13,243 nt of DNA. Source: Nitrospirota bacterium (lineage in GTDB: Bacteria; Nitrospirota; Nitrospiria; SBBL01; Manganitrophaceae). Shown here one piece after another: positions 1 through 7,527 of the stretch; positions within the stretch are counted from its first letter, which is position 1, and each line of letters starts with the position of its first letter. The translations under genes and the position numbers were made by a program. The notes below the pieces were generated by a model. That model did not search any database and had not been told where the DNA came from. It saw nothing but the letters and a program-made list of their open reading frames with translations. The DNA lies in assembly GCA_023248505.1 (NCBI GenBank), contig JAHFEM010000003.1, positions 1 through 13,243 of the forward strand. Direction: 5' to 3'.

Positions 1-1
1 G

Positions 2-511
2 AGCAGCTCCCTGAATAGCCCCCGCGGCCTTACCGTTGATCTGACAAGGAGGACGCTCTATGTCGCAAACAACGGAGGCCACTCGGTCTTGGTCTTTAAG
101 AATGTGGACGAATTGACCGGATCGGTGACGGTCGCCCCGGACGCAGAGATCGGAGGGGTCGCCACCGGGATCAATGCGCCGGCCGCAGTAGCGATCGATT
201 CGGAGCGGGATCTATTGTATGTCTTGAATCAGGGAACCACGGAGATACTAATCTTCGAACAGGCTTCCACTCAGAACGGAAACAGCGCCCCCGCCCGCAT
301 CATCTCCGGCGACGGCTTCATGCAGACCCCCTCTGCGATCTTCCTCGATCCGGAGAGCGACCTTCTTTATGTCGCGGATAAAGGAAGCAATGCCATCTAT
401 GTCTTCACGGGGGCGAGCGAGGCGGAAGGTCAAGCCAACCACAAAACCCTTTCGGGTAATAACACCGCCCTGAACCAACCGACGGCGCTCTTCGTCGACA
501 CGACCCAATAA
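2..511 (+). CDS. Beta-propeller (NHL/YVTN-like) repeat protein, 3' end only
   Basis: The reading frame is open from the left edge of the window, so the start and N-terminal part are missing. About 169 residues are visible. They contain three clear propeller units of roughly 45-55 residues. Each has a P-x-x-[IVL]-x-[IVL]-D turn followed by a strand of the type LLYVADKGSNAIYVF (LYVANNGGHSVLVF, LLYVLNQGTTEILIF, LLYVADKGSNAIYVF). A fourth unit stops just after LNQPTALFVD, which is expected if the last blade is closed by N-terminal strands (velcro closure). No Cys and no haem motif occurs in the visible part. The function is unknown; such propellers usually serve as binding or scaffold domains in exported proteins. 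It converges on the leftward cytochrome block and is probably a separate transcription unit, though the shared propeller theme suggests a related role. Confidence 0.8.
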   Translation, partial: SSSLNSPRGLTVDLTRRTLYVANNGGHSVLVFKNVDELTGSVTVAPDAEIGGVATGINAPAAVAIDSERDLLYVLNQGTTEILIFEQASTQNGNSAPARIISGDGFMQTPSAIFLDPESDLLYVADKGSNAIYVFTGASEAEGQANHKTLSGNNTALNQPTALFVDTTQ

Positions 512-518
512 TCGATCC

Positions 519-562
519 GATCCCATTTTATCGTCAGAACAAAGACGGCCCGGGCTCTTTCT
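519..562. terminator. Possible weak bidirectional terminator at the convergent junction
   Basis: Between the two convergent stop codons lies an imperfect palindrome, AAAGA-(CG)-GCCCGGGC-TCTTT (about 541-560), with AAAGA/TCTTT arms around a GC-rich core. No long T-run follows on either strand, so intrinsic termination would be weak. Its position between convergent genes is the main support. Confidence 0.25.
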
Positions 563-1373
563 AATCGTTTTTCGCGCAGCGGAACCCGAGGAAAGGATAG
601 CGCGCGGTCGGCTCGACGTTCTGTCGGAAGGAAAGGCGGGAAAAAATCGAAAGGGAATAGTGGCCCGACTCTCCGAAGGCGTCGCCCTTGGCCACTTTGA
701 ATTGCTCTCCGAAATCAGGGCTTTGATAATCTCCCCCCGGATAGGGCTGATACCAGTCGGAAACCCACTCCATGACGTTTCCATTCATATCGAACACGCC
801 GTAGAAACTCCGATCCTCTTTCCATTGTCCCACCGGGGTGATATCGCCGTGGCCGCCGGCGCTGACATTGGCCTTCTTGGCATCGAATTGATTTCCCCAG
901 GCGTAGAGATACCCATGCGGCCCCCGCGCCGCCTTCTCCCATTCCGCCTCGGTCGGCAGGCGTTTTCCCTTCCATCGGCAGTAGTCTTCGGCCTCAAACC
1001 AGGTCACGTCAACCACCGGAAAGCGGGCCTCTCCCTCCGGATAGCGCCCTTCCTTCCAGGAAGGAGGCGGCTTCCGTTGACGCTTTTGGACAAACTCCGA
1101 ATAATCCTGATGCGTCACCTCGTATCGATCGATGAGGAAGCCGCCAAGGGAGACCTTCCGCTGCGGATGCTCATCGAGATACCACGGCTTTTTGTTCCCG
1201 AACTCCCCTTGGCTCTCGGAGGAGTCGACATCATTGCTTCCCATGATGAACTCACCGGCGGGGACAAAGACCATCTCGGGTGGGATTTCCCGCTGTCGCG
1301 TGAAAAAGAAAAAAAAGAGTCCAACGGAAACGAGGACAAAGAGAGAGAGGAGAATTACTTTTTTGAAAGACAT
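561..1373 (-). CDS. Membrane-anchored FGE/SUMF1-fold protein, catalytic Cys region not conserved
   Basis: The 270-aa product has an N-terminal hydrophobic segment (residues 6-24) after two lysines, so it is probably anchored in the inner membrane or exported. Residues about 33-268 match the formylglycine-generating enzyme/sulfatase-modifying factor family: FVPAGEFIMGS (36-46), DEHP (67-70), Y-E-V-T (84-87), VTWFEAEDYCRWKGKRLPTE (123-142), AEWEKAARG (143-151), YAWGN (157-161), FDMNGNVMEWVSDWY (194-208) and C-terminal LGFRCA (262-267). True FGEs have a RGGSW block and a nearby active-site Cys pair before the GFR motif. Here that stretch reads VAKGDAFGESGHYSLSIFSR and contains no Cys; only Cys132 and Cys266 remain. 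I infer it is not a formylglycine-generating oxidase but one of the many family members with a binding, structural or other role. The ATG lies 2 bp past the dodecaheme stop and has no strong ribosome-binding site, suggesting translational coupling. It is the last gene of the leftward block. Confidence 0.85.
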   Translation of the reverse strand: MSFKKVILLSLFVLVSVGLFFFFFTRQREIPPEMVFVPAGEFIMGSNDVDSSESQGEFGNKKPWYLDEHPQRKVSLGGFLIDRYEVTHQDYSEFVQKRQRKPPPSWKEGRYPEGEARFPVVDVTWFEAEDYCRWKGKRLPTEAEWEKAARGPHGYLYAWGNQFDAKKANVSAGGHGDITPVGQWKEDRSFYGVFDMNGNVMEWVSDWYQPYPGGDYQSPDFGEQFKVAKGDAFGESGHYSLSIFSRLSFRQNVEPTARYPFLGFRCAKND

Positions 1374-1375
1374 TG

Positions 1376-4300
1376 CTATTTCTGGCCGTTTACGACGGAG
1401 TGGGCGTCGTAGTTGAACCGCATCTTAAACCCGTGGCAGCGGAGGTTGCATCCCGGGCCCTTCCGACCCGCGATGCCGGTATACTCGTCCCCCGTAGAAG
1501 AGCCGGGTCCGTTGACCATCTGACCGGCCCCCCACATCGGTTGGCTGGAAGGACGGTCCGGATTTCCTGTTATGTTCGGCTGGAAATTGATCAGGTGGGT
1601 ATCGACATTGTGGCCGGGATTGTCGGTCGTAAATGTGGAGGTATTGACACCGACATAGATTGTATTCCCCGCTTCGACATTGCTATGGACATTGTTGTGG
1701 CACTCGTGACAGCGGGCATTGGTTCGGCCGACCAAGTGCAACATGTGGAGATTCCCCCCGTCGTTGCCCTGGCCGTCTACATTTTGCGTCCCGCCGCGAT
1801 AGAAATTGGTCAGACGCTCCTTCGGAGCGCGCTCCGAAGCGCTTCCCCACCACGGCGTGATGAAGGCCGCTTCCGCATGGCAGTTAAAACAAAGGGCAAA
1901 ATTCTGAGAATTGTAGGTGGCGCTTGCATGCCCCGTAACGCTGCTGCTTGTATTATCAAGAAGGCTATCCCCTATCAATGCCTGGGTGGCCGTCCCAATC
2001 TTCGTATCATAGTTGGCTCGAAGGATTCTCTTGTAGATCGACCCATGCGGCCCCTGCGCCGTTTTCGGGTCGTTGAGGCTCGCCGTCCGTGTCCCTCCCT
2101 CCGGATTGACAGGAATATCGTTTGGAACATCGGTTGGACGGCGATAGGCGCTCCCCCGCGTGTCGTCAAAGGTAATCGGCCCCGGGTAATCGGGGCAGTG
2201 CGTGTTTTGGCTTCCATCGAAACAGGTCTGCATGGTTGGAAATCCATTCAGGGCGAATGCGATTAAATTGGGGATACCCCCCAGGTAGGTTCCGAACAGA
2301 TCGGTGTTGTGGCAATCGGTGCAGTGGATCGTCTTCTCACGGCTCAACCCCATTCTCCCGAGGAGTTGTCCCTGCTGCGTCGGAACCGACATGTTGTTCG
2401 TGTAATTGTTCAAGACGCCCGATTGGTTTCTCGCAGGCTGAAAGACCGGATGGAACGAATGGTTAAACCGGGGCGGGTTCGGATCGGGGAGGAAGCTGTT
2501 CGGATCGGACGGATTCAGGATTTTGAAATTCTCCGGATAGAAGGGGACGGAGGTCGGATCGAACTCTTTCCGCTTATTGCTGCCGTGCGCGTTGACGCCG
2601 AGCGCCGGGTTAACCGGGCTGTTCCCGCGCGCCTGGACCGTCTTGCCGGTGCCGACCGCCGTGAAAAGAGACTCACGGACATGATTATTGAACGTATTTC
2701 CGTGGCAGCGGAGGCAGACCTCATAGATATACGGCTCCCGACGCTCATCGACCGACTTGAGGGTTTCGGCGACGATGCCTCCCTTGATCGTGACCCCCGG
2801 CATCCCCTGGAAACGATTCCGCCGGGTCACCCGGTGCATGTTGTGGCAGTCGACGCATTCGACATGGGAGGTGTCCGGGGACGAAGGGGCATTTTCGGTG
2901 AGTGATTTATTGTTGGCCGGTTCGGCAAAGGGGCCGCCGAAGAAAGACGGCATCCGGTTGTCGCTTCCCAATTGGACCCCTTCCTTCGGAAGATCGACGA
3001 AGACCGGCTGATGGCCGAGCGCCAGGGTCAGATCCATCGCGCTCCCCGTCGGAGAGGTTCCATGATTGCCGTTCCCTTCCCGGTCTTTGAAAAACTGGGT
3101 CATAATGTCGGGCGCCCGTGTCGGGGCTTGGAGGATCGACGTTTCCTGCGGCTGATGACACTGGAAGCAGGTCTGCTCAATCGCCACGTTTCCAAATTTA
3201 TCGACCCCTTCCCGCATGATGCGGACCGCTCCCTGCCGGGTGTGCGGATCGTGGCAGACAAGGCAAGCCCGCTCCGCGACGGCCGGGGCTTCGCTGTTGT
3301 GGAGATTGGTCGCCCCCGGCTTCAGGTGCGAGTCGTCGAACTGCCCCGTCGGCCGATCGCCGAAGTGCGAATTCAGATCGGCGGCATTGTAAGGCCATCC
3401 CGGCTTGTCGTGGCAGAAGAGGCAGATGATCGCCCCGCCTCCCTTCGGGGGGGCTTCCGTGCCGGGCGAACCGGGGTGTTTCTCCCCCTGGGTGGTGGCG
3501 AAGGTCATCGATTGAAGCCGGTTGGCCCGAAGGAACTTCGGAAAATCGACCTGATGCGGATTGTGACAAGAGGTGCACTGAACGGAGTCGAAGACATCGG
3601 TGCTGTTCCCGGTCGCCCTCCGCAGCGGGGCGATCGGCGTCGGCGTGCTCTGCGTAAACGGGCGCCGGATCGGGGGGCCGGGATTGACGAACTCGGCGTC
3701 TTTGGACAACAGCTCGGTATCGAATCTCATCGAGATCGGATGATCGTTCCGGAGGTCCCGGCCCAAAACGCGGGTGGCCTGGGCGTTCACCCCCTCGCCG
3801 ATCGGCATGCTTCCGGGAGGTCCCGCCGGGGTCTGACCGGTCGGATACTCCATCTCATACGGGGTGCTGTTGAGCCCCCCGCTCCCCCCCTTGTTGACGA
3901 CGCTGCCGAGGGCGATGGTGCCGTCGTGGCAGGAGAGGCAGAGGCGGGAGTATCCGGTCGGGCGGCCCGGATCATTCGGCTTCGCCTCGAACGACTTGCT
4001 CCAGACCTGGTCATACATTTGGTAATGGGCCGGGGAGAGATTCCGGTTCCAGATCGGCGCCCGGATCTTCACCCCCTCCTGGCTGGCGCCATGCGGGGTA
4101 TGGCAGAAGACGCAGACTTCGGTGGTTCCGTTCGGACCGGCGGCCGATCTGATGTTTCGCTCCAGGTCGGGATCGAAGAGGTGCTGAAAGAGGGCCGGAT
4201 TCGGAACCGGGTTCGCCGAGAGGTTGTGTTTGGTATTGCTGACATCCTCGTTAAACGGCTCGACCGTCGGCTGGGCGGAGGAAGGGGTCCGGAAGGGAAC

Positions 4301-4393
4301 GCCCAGAAGCGACAAGGCGATCGTTCCCACCAGAAAGAGAAGAACAATCAACACTCCATAGACGCCGATGCTTGACCTGAACTTTCCCCTCAT
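1376..4393 (-). CDS. Dodecaheme c-type cytochrome (about 1005 aa), exported
   Basis: A large multiheme cytochrome. An N-terminal hydrophobic segment (about residues 10-31) acts as a signal; a cleavage near TPSSA-Q (40/41) is possible. There is no lipobox Cys. Eleven CXXCH motifs start at residues 94, 152, 273, 324, 377, 409, 513, 560, 691, 835 and 895, and a CX3CH motif (CNLRCH, 982-987) lies near the C-terminus, giving up to 12 haems. Many His residues are available as distal ligands, e.g. NTKHNLSANP (53-62) and DLRNDHPIS (213-221). The first part (CVFCHTPH, CLSCHDG, DLRNDHPIS, CTSCHNPH) aligns by eye with the tetra- and pentaheme cytochromes in this window; the rest is an extension. The likely role is electron transfer in the periplasm or at the cell surface. 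The ATG at 4391-4393 is used here; an in-frame TTG at 4394-4396 is equally close to GGAG (4407-4410) and cannot be excluded. It has its own promoter upstream and is coupled to the FGE-fold gene. Confidence 0.93.
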   Translation of the reverse strand: MRGKFRSSIGVYGVLIVLLFLVGTIALSLLGVPFRTPSSAQPTVEPFNEDVSNTKHNLSANPVPNPALFQHLFDPDLERNIRSAAGPNGTTEVCVFCHTPHGASQEGVKIRAPIWNRNLSPAHYQMYDQVWSKSFEAKPNDPGRPTGYSRLCLSCHDGTIALGSVVNKGGSGGLNSTPYEMEYPTGQTPAGPPGSMPIGEGVNAQATRVLGRDLRNDHPISMRFDTELLSKDAEFVNPGPPIRRPFTQSTPTPIAPLRRATGNSTDVFDSVQCTSCHNPHQVDFPKFLRANRLQSMTFATTQGEKHPGSPGTEAPPKGGGAIICLFCHDKPGWPYNAADLNSHFGDRPTGQFDDSHLKPGATNLHNSEAPAVAERACLVCHDPHTRQGAVRIMREGVDKFGNVAIEQTCFQCHQPQETSILQAPTRAPDIMTQFFKDREGNGNHGTSPTGSAMDLTLALGHQPVFVDLPKEGVQLGSDNRMPSFFGGPFAEPANNKSLTENAPSSPDTSHVECVDCHNMHRVTRRNRFQGMPGVTIKGGIVAETLKSVDERREPYIYEVCLRCHGNTFNNHVRESLFTAVGTGKTVQARGNSPVNPALGVNAHGSNKRKEFDPTSVPFYPENFKILNPSDPNSFLPDPNPPRFNHSFHPVFQPARNQSGVLNNYTNNMSVPTQQGQLLGRMGLSREKTIHCTDCHNTDLFGTYLGGIPNLIAFALNGFPTMQTCFDGSQNTHCPDYPGPITFDDTRGSAYRRPTDVPNDIPVNPEGGTRTASLNDPKTAQGPHGSIYKRILRANYDTKIGTATQALIGDSLLDNTSSSVTGHASATYNSQNFALCFNCHAEAAFITPWWGSASERAPKERLTNFYRGGTQNVDGQGNDGGNLHMLHLVGRTNARCHECHNNVHSNVEAGNTIYVGVNTSTFTTDNPGHNVDTHLINFQPNITGNPDRPSSQPMWGAGQMVNGPGSSTGDEYTGIAGRKGPGCNLRCHGFKMRFNYDAHSVVNGQK

Positions 4394-4420
4394 CAAATCC
4401 GCTTCTCCACCCCGGCAAAC

Positions 4421-4449
4421 AATATAATGACCGGTCCTTCTTTTGTCAA
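4421..4449 (-). promoter_or_regulatory. Sigma70-type promoter for the dodecaheme gene
   Basis: Reading leftward: TTGACA (4444-4449), a 17-bp spacer, then TATATT (4421-4426). The predicted start is near 4414, giving a leader of about 20 nt before the ATG with GGAG in between. The -35 is part of TTGACAAAAG, which recurs in both promoters of the divergent region near 11.4 kb. It lies in the gap after the preceding NHL gene, so the dodecaheme and FGE-fold genes can be expressed independently of the upstream operon. Confidence 0.65.
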
Positions 4450-4482
4450 CACGGGAACCCCTTTGAAACCCATTTTGCCCCT

Positions 4483-5556
4483 TCAGCCTTGCGGGCCGGG
4501 AGAGAGATCCTTCCCCTCCAGCAGTTGAAATACCTGGACCCGTTGATTGTACGAATCGGCCACGTAAATCCGACCCTCTCGATCGATGGCGATCCCGGAA
4601 GGAAGCCAGAAGAATCCAGGCTCGACCCCCGACTTTCCAAAATGGAGGAGAAGTTCCCCGGACGAATTAAAGATCTGAACGTTATCATAGAGCGTATCCA
4701 CGACATAGAGATGATTCGCCCGATCGACCGCGATCCCCTTCGGCCGGGAGAATTGACCCAATGTCGCTCCCAGGCTCCCGATCTGAGATTGAAATTTTCC
4801 GTCCGGATCGAACACCTGCACCCTGAAGTTGAGCGAGTCGGAGACATAGAGGCGGCCCGCTTCATCGACGGTGGCATAGGTCGGATAATTCAGCTCGCCG
4901 TCGCCCGTCCCCCGTTTTCCGATCGTCCCTTTCTTTTCTCCGGAAAGGGTATAGATCAGGACCTGATGCCCCATCGTATCGACGATATAAAGCCGCTCCC
5001 GCGATCGATCGATCGCAATCCCCGAAATCCGATGCATCTCCTCGTTTCGGCCGATGACCCGGACCGATTCCCCCTTCGTATCGAAGACGAAGACCCGGTT
5101 GAGATCTGCATCGGCGACATAGAGCCGCCTCGATGCGTCGACGGCCACCCCGATCGGATTCTTCAATCGTCCATACGGCTCCGGGAGCCGAAAATATTGT
5201 TGATACTGATGCAACGTCTGATTGAAGTGGTGGACGACCTGCAGCCCCGTGTCGGCGATGTAGACCCCCCCCTCCTCATCGACCGTAATCCCGGAGGGGC
5301 GAATCACATGAGGGGCTTCCCCCTCCCCGAATAAAAAGTTGATGACCTTTTTAAACCAGGAGGGCTTCACCCCGGCATCTTTCGGCTCGGTCAGGTTTTG
5401 AACAAACGTGACCTTCGGCGGATCGGGCGGCTCCGGCCAGAAAAGGGTCGGACGTTTCTCGACCGGCGCCTCCGCGCAAGCGGCTAAACTCAATAGGACG
5501 GCTCCGATCAGACCGTTTCGAAACAGGGCTCTTGATCCTATTCTTTTCCCCCTCAC
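4483..5556 (-). CDS. Six-bladed NHL beta-propeller lipoprotein (second copy)
   Basis: The 357-aa product begins with a basic n-region and hydrophobic stretch ending in the lipobox LAAC (Cys27), so it should be a lipid-anchored envelope protein. A linker (EKRPTLFWPEPPDPPKVTF) leads to six NHL-type blades, each with P-x-G-[IV]-x-[IV]-D, a turn, and [LI]YVAD-x-x-x-x-RVxVF, for example IGVAVDASRRLYVADADLNR and SGIAIDREGRIYVADSYNQR. There is no haem motif. It is a clear paralog of the NHL lipoprotein at 9272-10411. The start is GTG (5554-5556), with GGGAGG (5565-5570) 8 bp upstream; both sit inside a tandem heptamer repeat. It lies 19 bp after the beta-barrel gene. NHL proteins commonly accompany extracellular cytochrome loci; the precise role here is unknown, and scaffold or docking for the conduit is inference. 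Confidence 0.88.
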   Translation of the reverse strand: MRGKRIGSRALFRNGLIGAVLLSLAACAEAPVEKRPTLFWPEPPDPPKVTFVQNLTEPKDAGVKPSWFKKVINFLFGEGEAPHVIRPSGITVDEEGGVYIADTGLQVVHHFNQTLHQYQQYFRLPEPYGRLKNPIGVAVDASRRLYVADADLNRVFVFDTKGESVRVIGRNEEMHRISGIAIDRSRERLYIVDTMGHQVLIYTLSGEKKGTIGKRGTGDGELNYPTYATVDEAGRLYVSDSLNFRVQVFDPDGKFQSQIGSLGATLGQFSRPKGIAVDRANHLYVVDTLYDNVQIFNSSGELLLHFGKSGVEPGFFWLPSGIAIDREGRIYVADSYNQRVQVFQLLEGKDLSPGPQG

Positions 5557-5571
5557 GCCTCACGCCTCCCG
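5551..5571 (-). repeat. Tandem heptamer repeat (CGTGAGG) carrying RBS and GTG start
   Basis: Three consecutive 7-mers on the minus strand: CGGGAGG, CGTGAGG, CGTGAGG. The first supplies the GGGAGG ribosome-binding site and the third the GTG start of the NHL lipoprotein gene. The same GGGAGGCGTGAG word occurs at 12639-12650 and related words occur at 10306-10390, so this is a dispersed low-complexity repeat of this genome. Confidence 0.6.
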
Positions 5572-5575
5572 TTCT

Positions 5576-7423
5576 TCAAAACACCCGGCTCGCTCTCGCA
5601 AAGAGGGTTTCGCTTCGGAAAACAACCCCCGCCGAGCGGTCATTGGCCCAGCGATGATCGAGATTGAAAATGAACTTCCCGATCTGGTACGCCAGCACGG
5701 TGGTGACCTCCAGCGTATCCCGATCGAGCGAGACATCTCCATCCCCCCGCTGATGGCTGTCGCGGGCCCCGACGGTCACGTTTGCATTTCCAACGTAGAA
5801 ATTCCACTGGATCTCTTCATAGTAGATATCCGAGTCCAAATAAAATCCTTCCGGATAATCTTGCCGGGTCCATCCCGCGCCCAGGAGCCCGCCGCCGAGA
5901 AAATAATAATTTCCCCGAACGTCGATCATGAAGGAGCTCCCCTCCGGTCCGAAGCCCTGGATCCGGGTGAGGCTCGAAGAGGCTTGGAGAAAGAGGCTGT
6001 CGTCCCTCAGAAGAAGCCCGCGGAAATAGCTGCTGTCGACGTTGACCTGGAAGAGATGCGACCGCTGGTCGTCCTCCGGCTGGACGGTCCGGCTGGTCCG
6101 GTTGATATCGTTGAAGGTGTACCCCAGGGCGATATGGACGATTCGGACCTGCGTGTTCTCAACCCCCAGTGTGATCGTGTTCATTAAATCTTTCAGCCGG
6201 TCGTCCTGAGGATCTCCCAAATTATTCCGGGAGGTATCGGCCGTGCCGTAGCTTAAAGCATAGCTGGCGCTGTAACGCAGGATCTCGACCGACCGGGTGT
6301 AGTTTACATAGCCGCGGTACCGCTGATAGAAAGAGGCGAGCTCGGCCCCGTTCCCCTCGGTCCGCGTCTCCCCCCACGACCCTCCAAAACCGGTGCTCAA
6401 CCCAAAGAAGGGGCGGTAATTGAGGTTAAAATCGCCGAAGGGAGAGGAGGTTTTCGTATCGCTCACCTCAAATTGAAAATACCGGATGCTCGTCACCATG
6501 TCGAGCAGTTCGGTCGGCCGGATCGAGCCGCTCCAGAAAGCGTTCATCCTCTTGAGGTTGACCGTATCGGGCGTTTCGGAGTATTCGACCCGCGCATGGG
6601 TATCCCAGTAAATGCTCGGGGTGTAGAAAAGGGCGGCGCCGATCCCCCGTTCTTGGGAGAAGGTCAGCCCCGGCGCGTTCACCCCGCCGACACTGGCGTA
6701 ACGGGTGAAAGTGCTCAACGAAAGGGCCGGCGCGAGACGGCTCTCGGTATTGAGATTCACCCCCTGCCCATGGATGGCGTCCACCTCTCCGTCCGTCCTC
6801 GCCACATCCGTTTGGTTGAATTGATACCGGCCGATCACCGTGGTCTCCCCCACCTTGCCGCTCGATTCGACATCGAAGTACCGGCTCAGGGTATCGGGGA
6901 AACGATTGGGATCGTTCGCCCTCAGCTCCGACTGGTTGTATGAAAGCGCCAGCCGCGGAAGCCGGGGAATCGAAAGAGACCAATTCGCCCCATAAGTGGT
7001 GACCGTGTCCTTTACAACGACATCGAGCTGATTGGAGCGGGTGACCCGTTGAGCGTAAAAACTAAATGGAGAAACATAGGGGAAGAGATTCAACGCGAGA
7101 GAGTAATCGGTGAAGTTGAAATTCTGTTCCGTGGAATCGCCTTTCGATTGCGTGTCCTGGCTGAGGAACGTCCCGTTCAACGAGAAGGTCCCCAGCCGCG
7201 GATCGAGGATCTCTCCATAATTATGGAGATTATATCGCTGCTGAAGAAAGCTCGTCTCGGTAACGGCCTCTTGCTGGGTCGTGCGAATGAGCCCGTACGT
7301 CACATCCGCGCTCCCGCCCAGATTGAGGAGCCGTCCATCCGCCCGCGAAGGGAAAAAGAAGACCGCCGGGAGGGAAAGAAACAAAAAGAGCATTCCGATC
7401 CAAAGATAGTGTTTCTTCTCCAA
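5576..7423 (-). CDS. Outer-membrane beta-barrel protein (porin-like conduit candidate)
   Basis: The 615-aa product has a signal peptide (hydrophobic residues 7-24, likely cleavage near SRA-DG at 28-29). The rest is alternating polar and hydrophobic strands rich in Tyr, Phe, Ser, Asn and Thr, with short charged loops, typical of a large transmembrane beta-barrel. It ends in Val-Phe; a C-terminal Phe is the outer-membrane assembly signal. I see no Cys, so it does not bind haem, and it lacks the N-terminal CXXC found in MtrB. Its length is in the range of the barrels of porin-cytochrome conduits (MtrB/PioB/OmbB class), but primary-sequence similarity to any one family is not clear by eye. The start is TTG (7421-7423), chosen because GGGGGAGG lies 9 bp upstream; an ATG 10 codons later has a poorer site. 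It sits between the SurA-like chaperone and the second NHL lipoprotein. I infer it is the pore through which the cytochromes pass electrons or are exported. Confidence 0.82.
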   Translation of the reverse strand: MEKKHYLWIGMLFLFLSLPAVFFFPSRADGRLLNLGGSADVTYGLIRTTQQEAVTETSFLQQRYNLHNYGEILDPRLGTFSLNGTFLSQDTQSKGDSTEQNFNFTDYSLALNLFPYVSPFSFYAQRVTRSNQLDVVVKDTVTTYGANWSLSIPRLPRLALSYNQSELRANDPNRFPDTLSRYFDVESSGKVGETTVIGRYQFNQTDVARTDGEVDAIHGQGVNLNTESRLAPALSLSTFTRYASVGGVNAPGLTFSQERGIGAALFYTPSIYWDTHARVEYSETPDTVNLKRMNAFWSGSIRPTELLDMVTSIRYFQFEVSDTKTSSPFGDFNLNYRPFFGLSTGFGGSWGETRTEGNGAELASFYQRYRGYVNYTRSVEILRYSASYALSYGTADTSRNNLGDPQDDRLKDLMNTITLGVENTQVRIVHIALGYTFNDINRTSRTVQPEDDQRSHLFQVNVDSSYFRGLLLRDDSLFLQASSSLTRIQGFGPEGSSFMIDVRGNYYFLGGGLLGAGWTRQDYPEGFYLDSDIYYEEIQWNFYVGNANVTVGARDSHQRGDGDVSLDRDTLEVTTVLAYQIGKFIFNLDHRWANDRSAGVVFRSETLFARASRVF

Positions 7424-7451
7424 ACGGAGCGTTCCTCCCCCCAGGCGTTCT

Positions 7452-7513
7452 GTAGGGGCGCACCGATGTGCGCCCGAGACACAGAGAGGGCAGACACGCG
7501 GGTCTGCCCCTAC
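7452..7513. repeat. Palindromic REP-like element with two hairpins (TAGGGGC...GCCCCTA)
   Basis: A 62-bp element bounded by GTAGGGGC (7452-7459) and GCCCCTAC (7506-7513). Inside are two perfect 8-bp stems: GGGCGCAC/GTGCGCCC (7456-7463 with 7468-7475, loop CGAT) and GGGCAGAC/GTCTGCCC (7488-7495 with 7502-7509, 6-nt loop). The outer arms can pair only if the inner stems open. It lies in the 104-bp gap between the chaperone and barrel genes, inside the operon. No T-run follows, so it is unlikely to be a full terminator, but it may stabilise or attenuate the mRNA. Elements with TAGGGGC ends are, to my knowledge, dispersed in many environmental bacterial genomes. Confidence 0.75.
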
Positions 7514-7527
7514 CCCTACCCTTTAAA

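Noticed and set aside
660..1412. Rightward open frame opposite the FGE-fold gene
   Set aside because: The reverse strand has clear FGE-family motifs throughout; this frame has none.
1373..2266. Rightward open frame opposite the dodecaheme C-terminal part
   Set aside because: Antisense shadow; no ribosome-binding site or domain.
2972..4375. Long rightward open frame (467 codons) opposite the dodecaheme gene
   Set aside because: Antisense shadow of a GC-rich gene; Arg/Gly/Pro-rich product without recognisable domains, while the opposite strand has 12 haem motifs in order.
4489..6187. Rightward open frames opposite the NHL and barrel genes (4489-5334, 5408-6187)
   Set aside because: Their Asp/Ile/Arg-rich products mirror NHL codons on the opposite strand.
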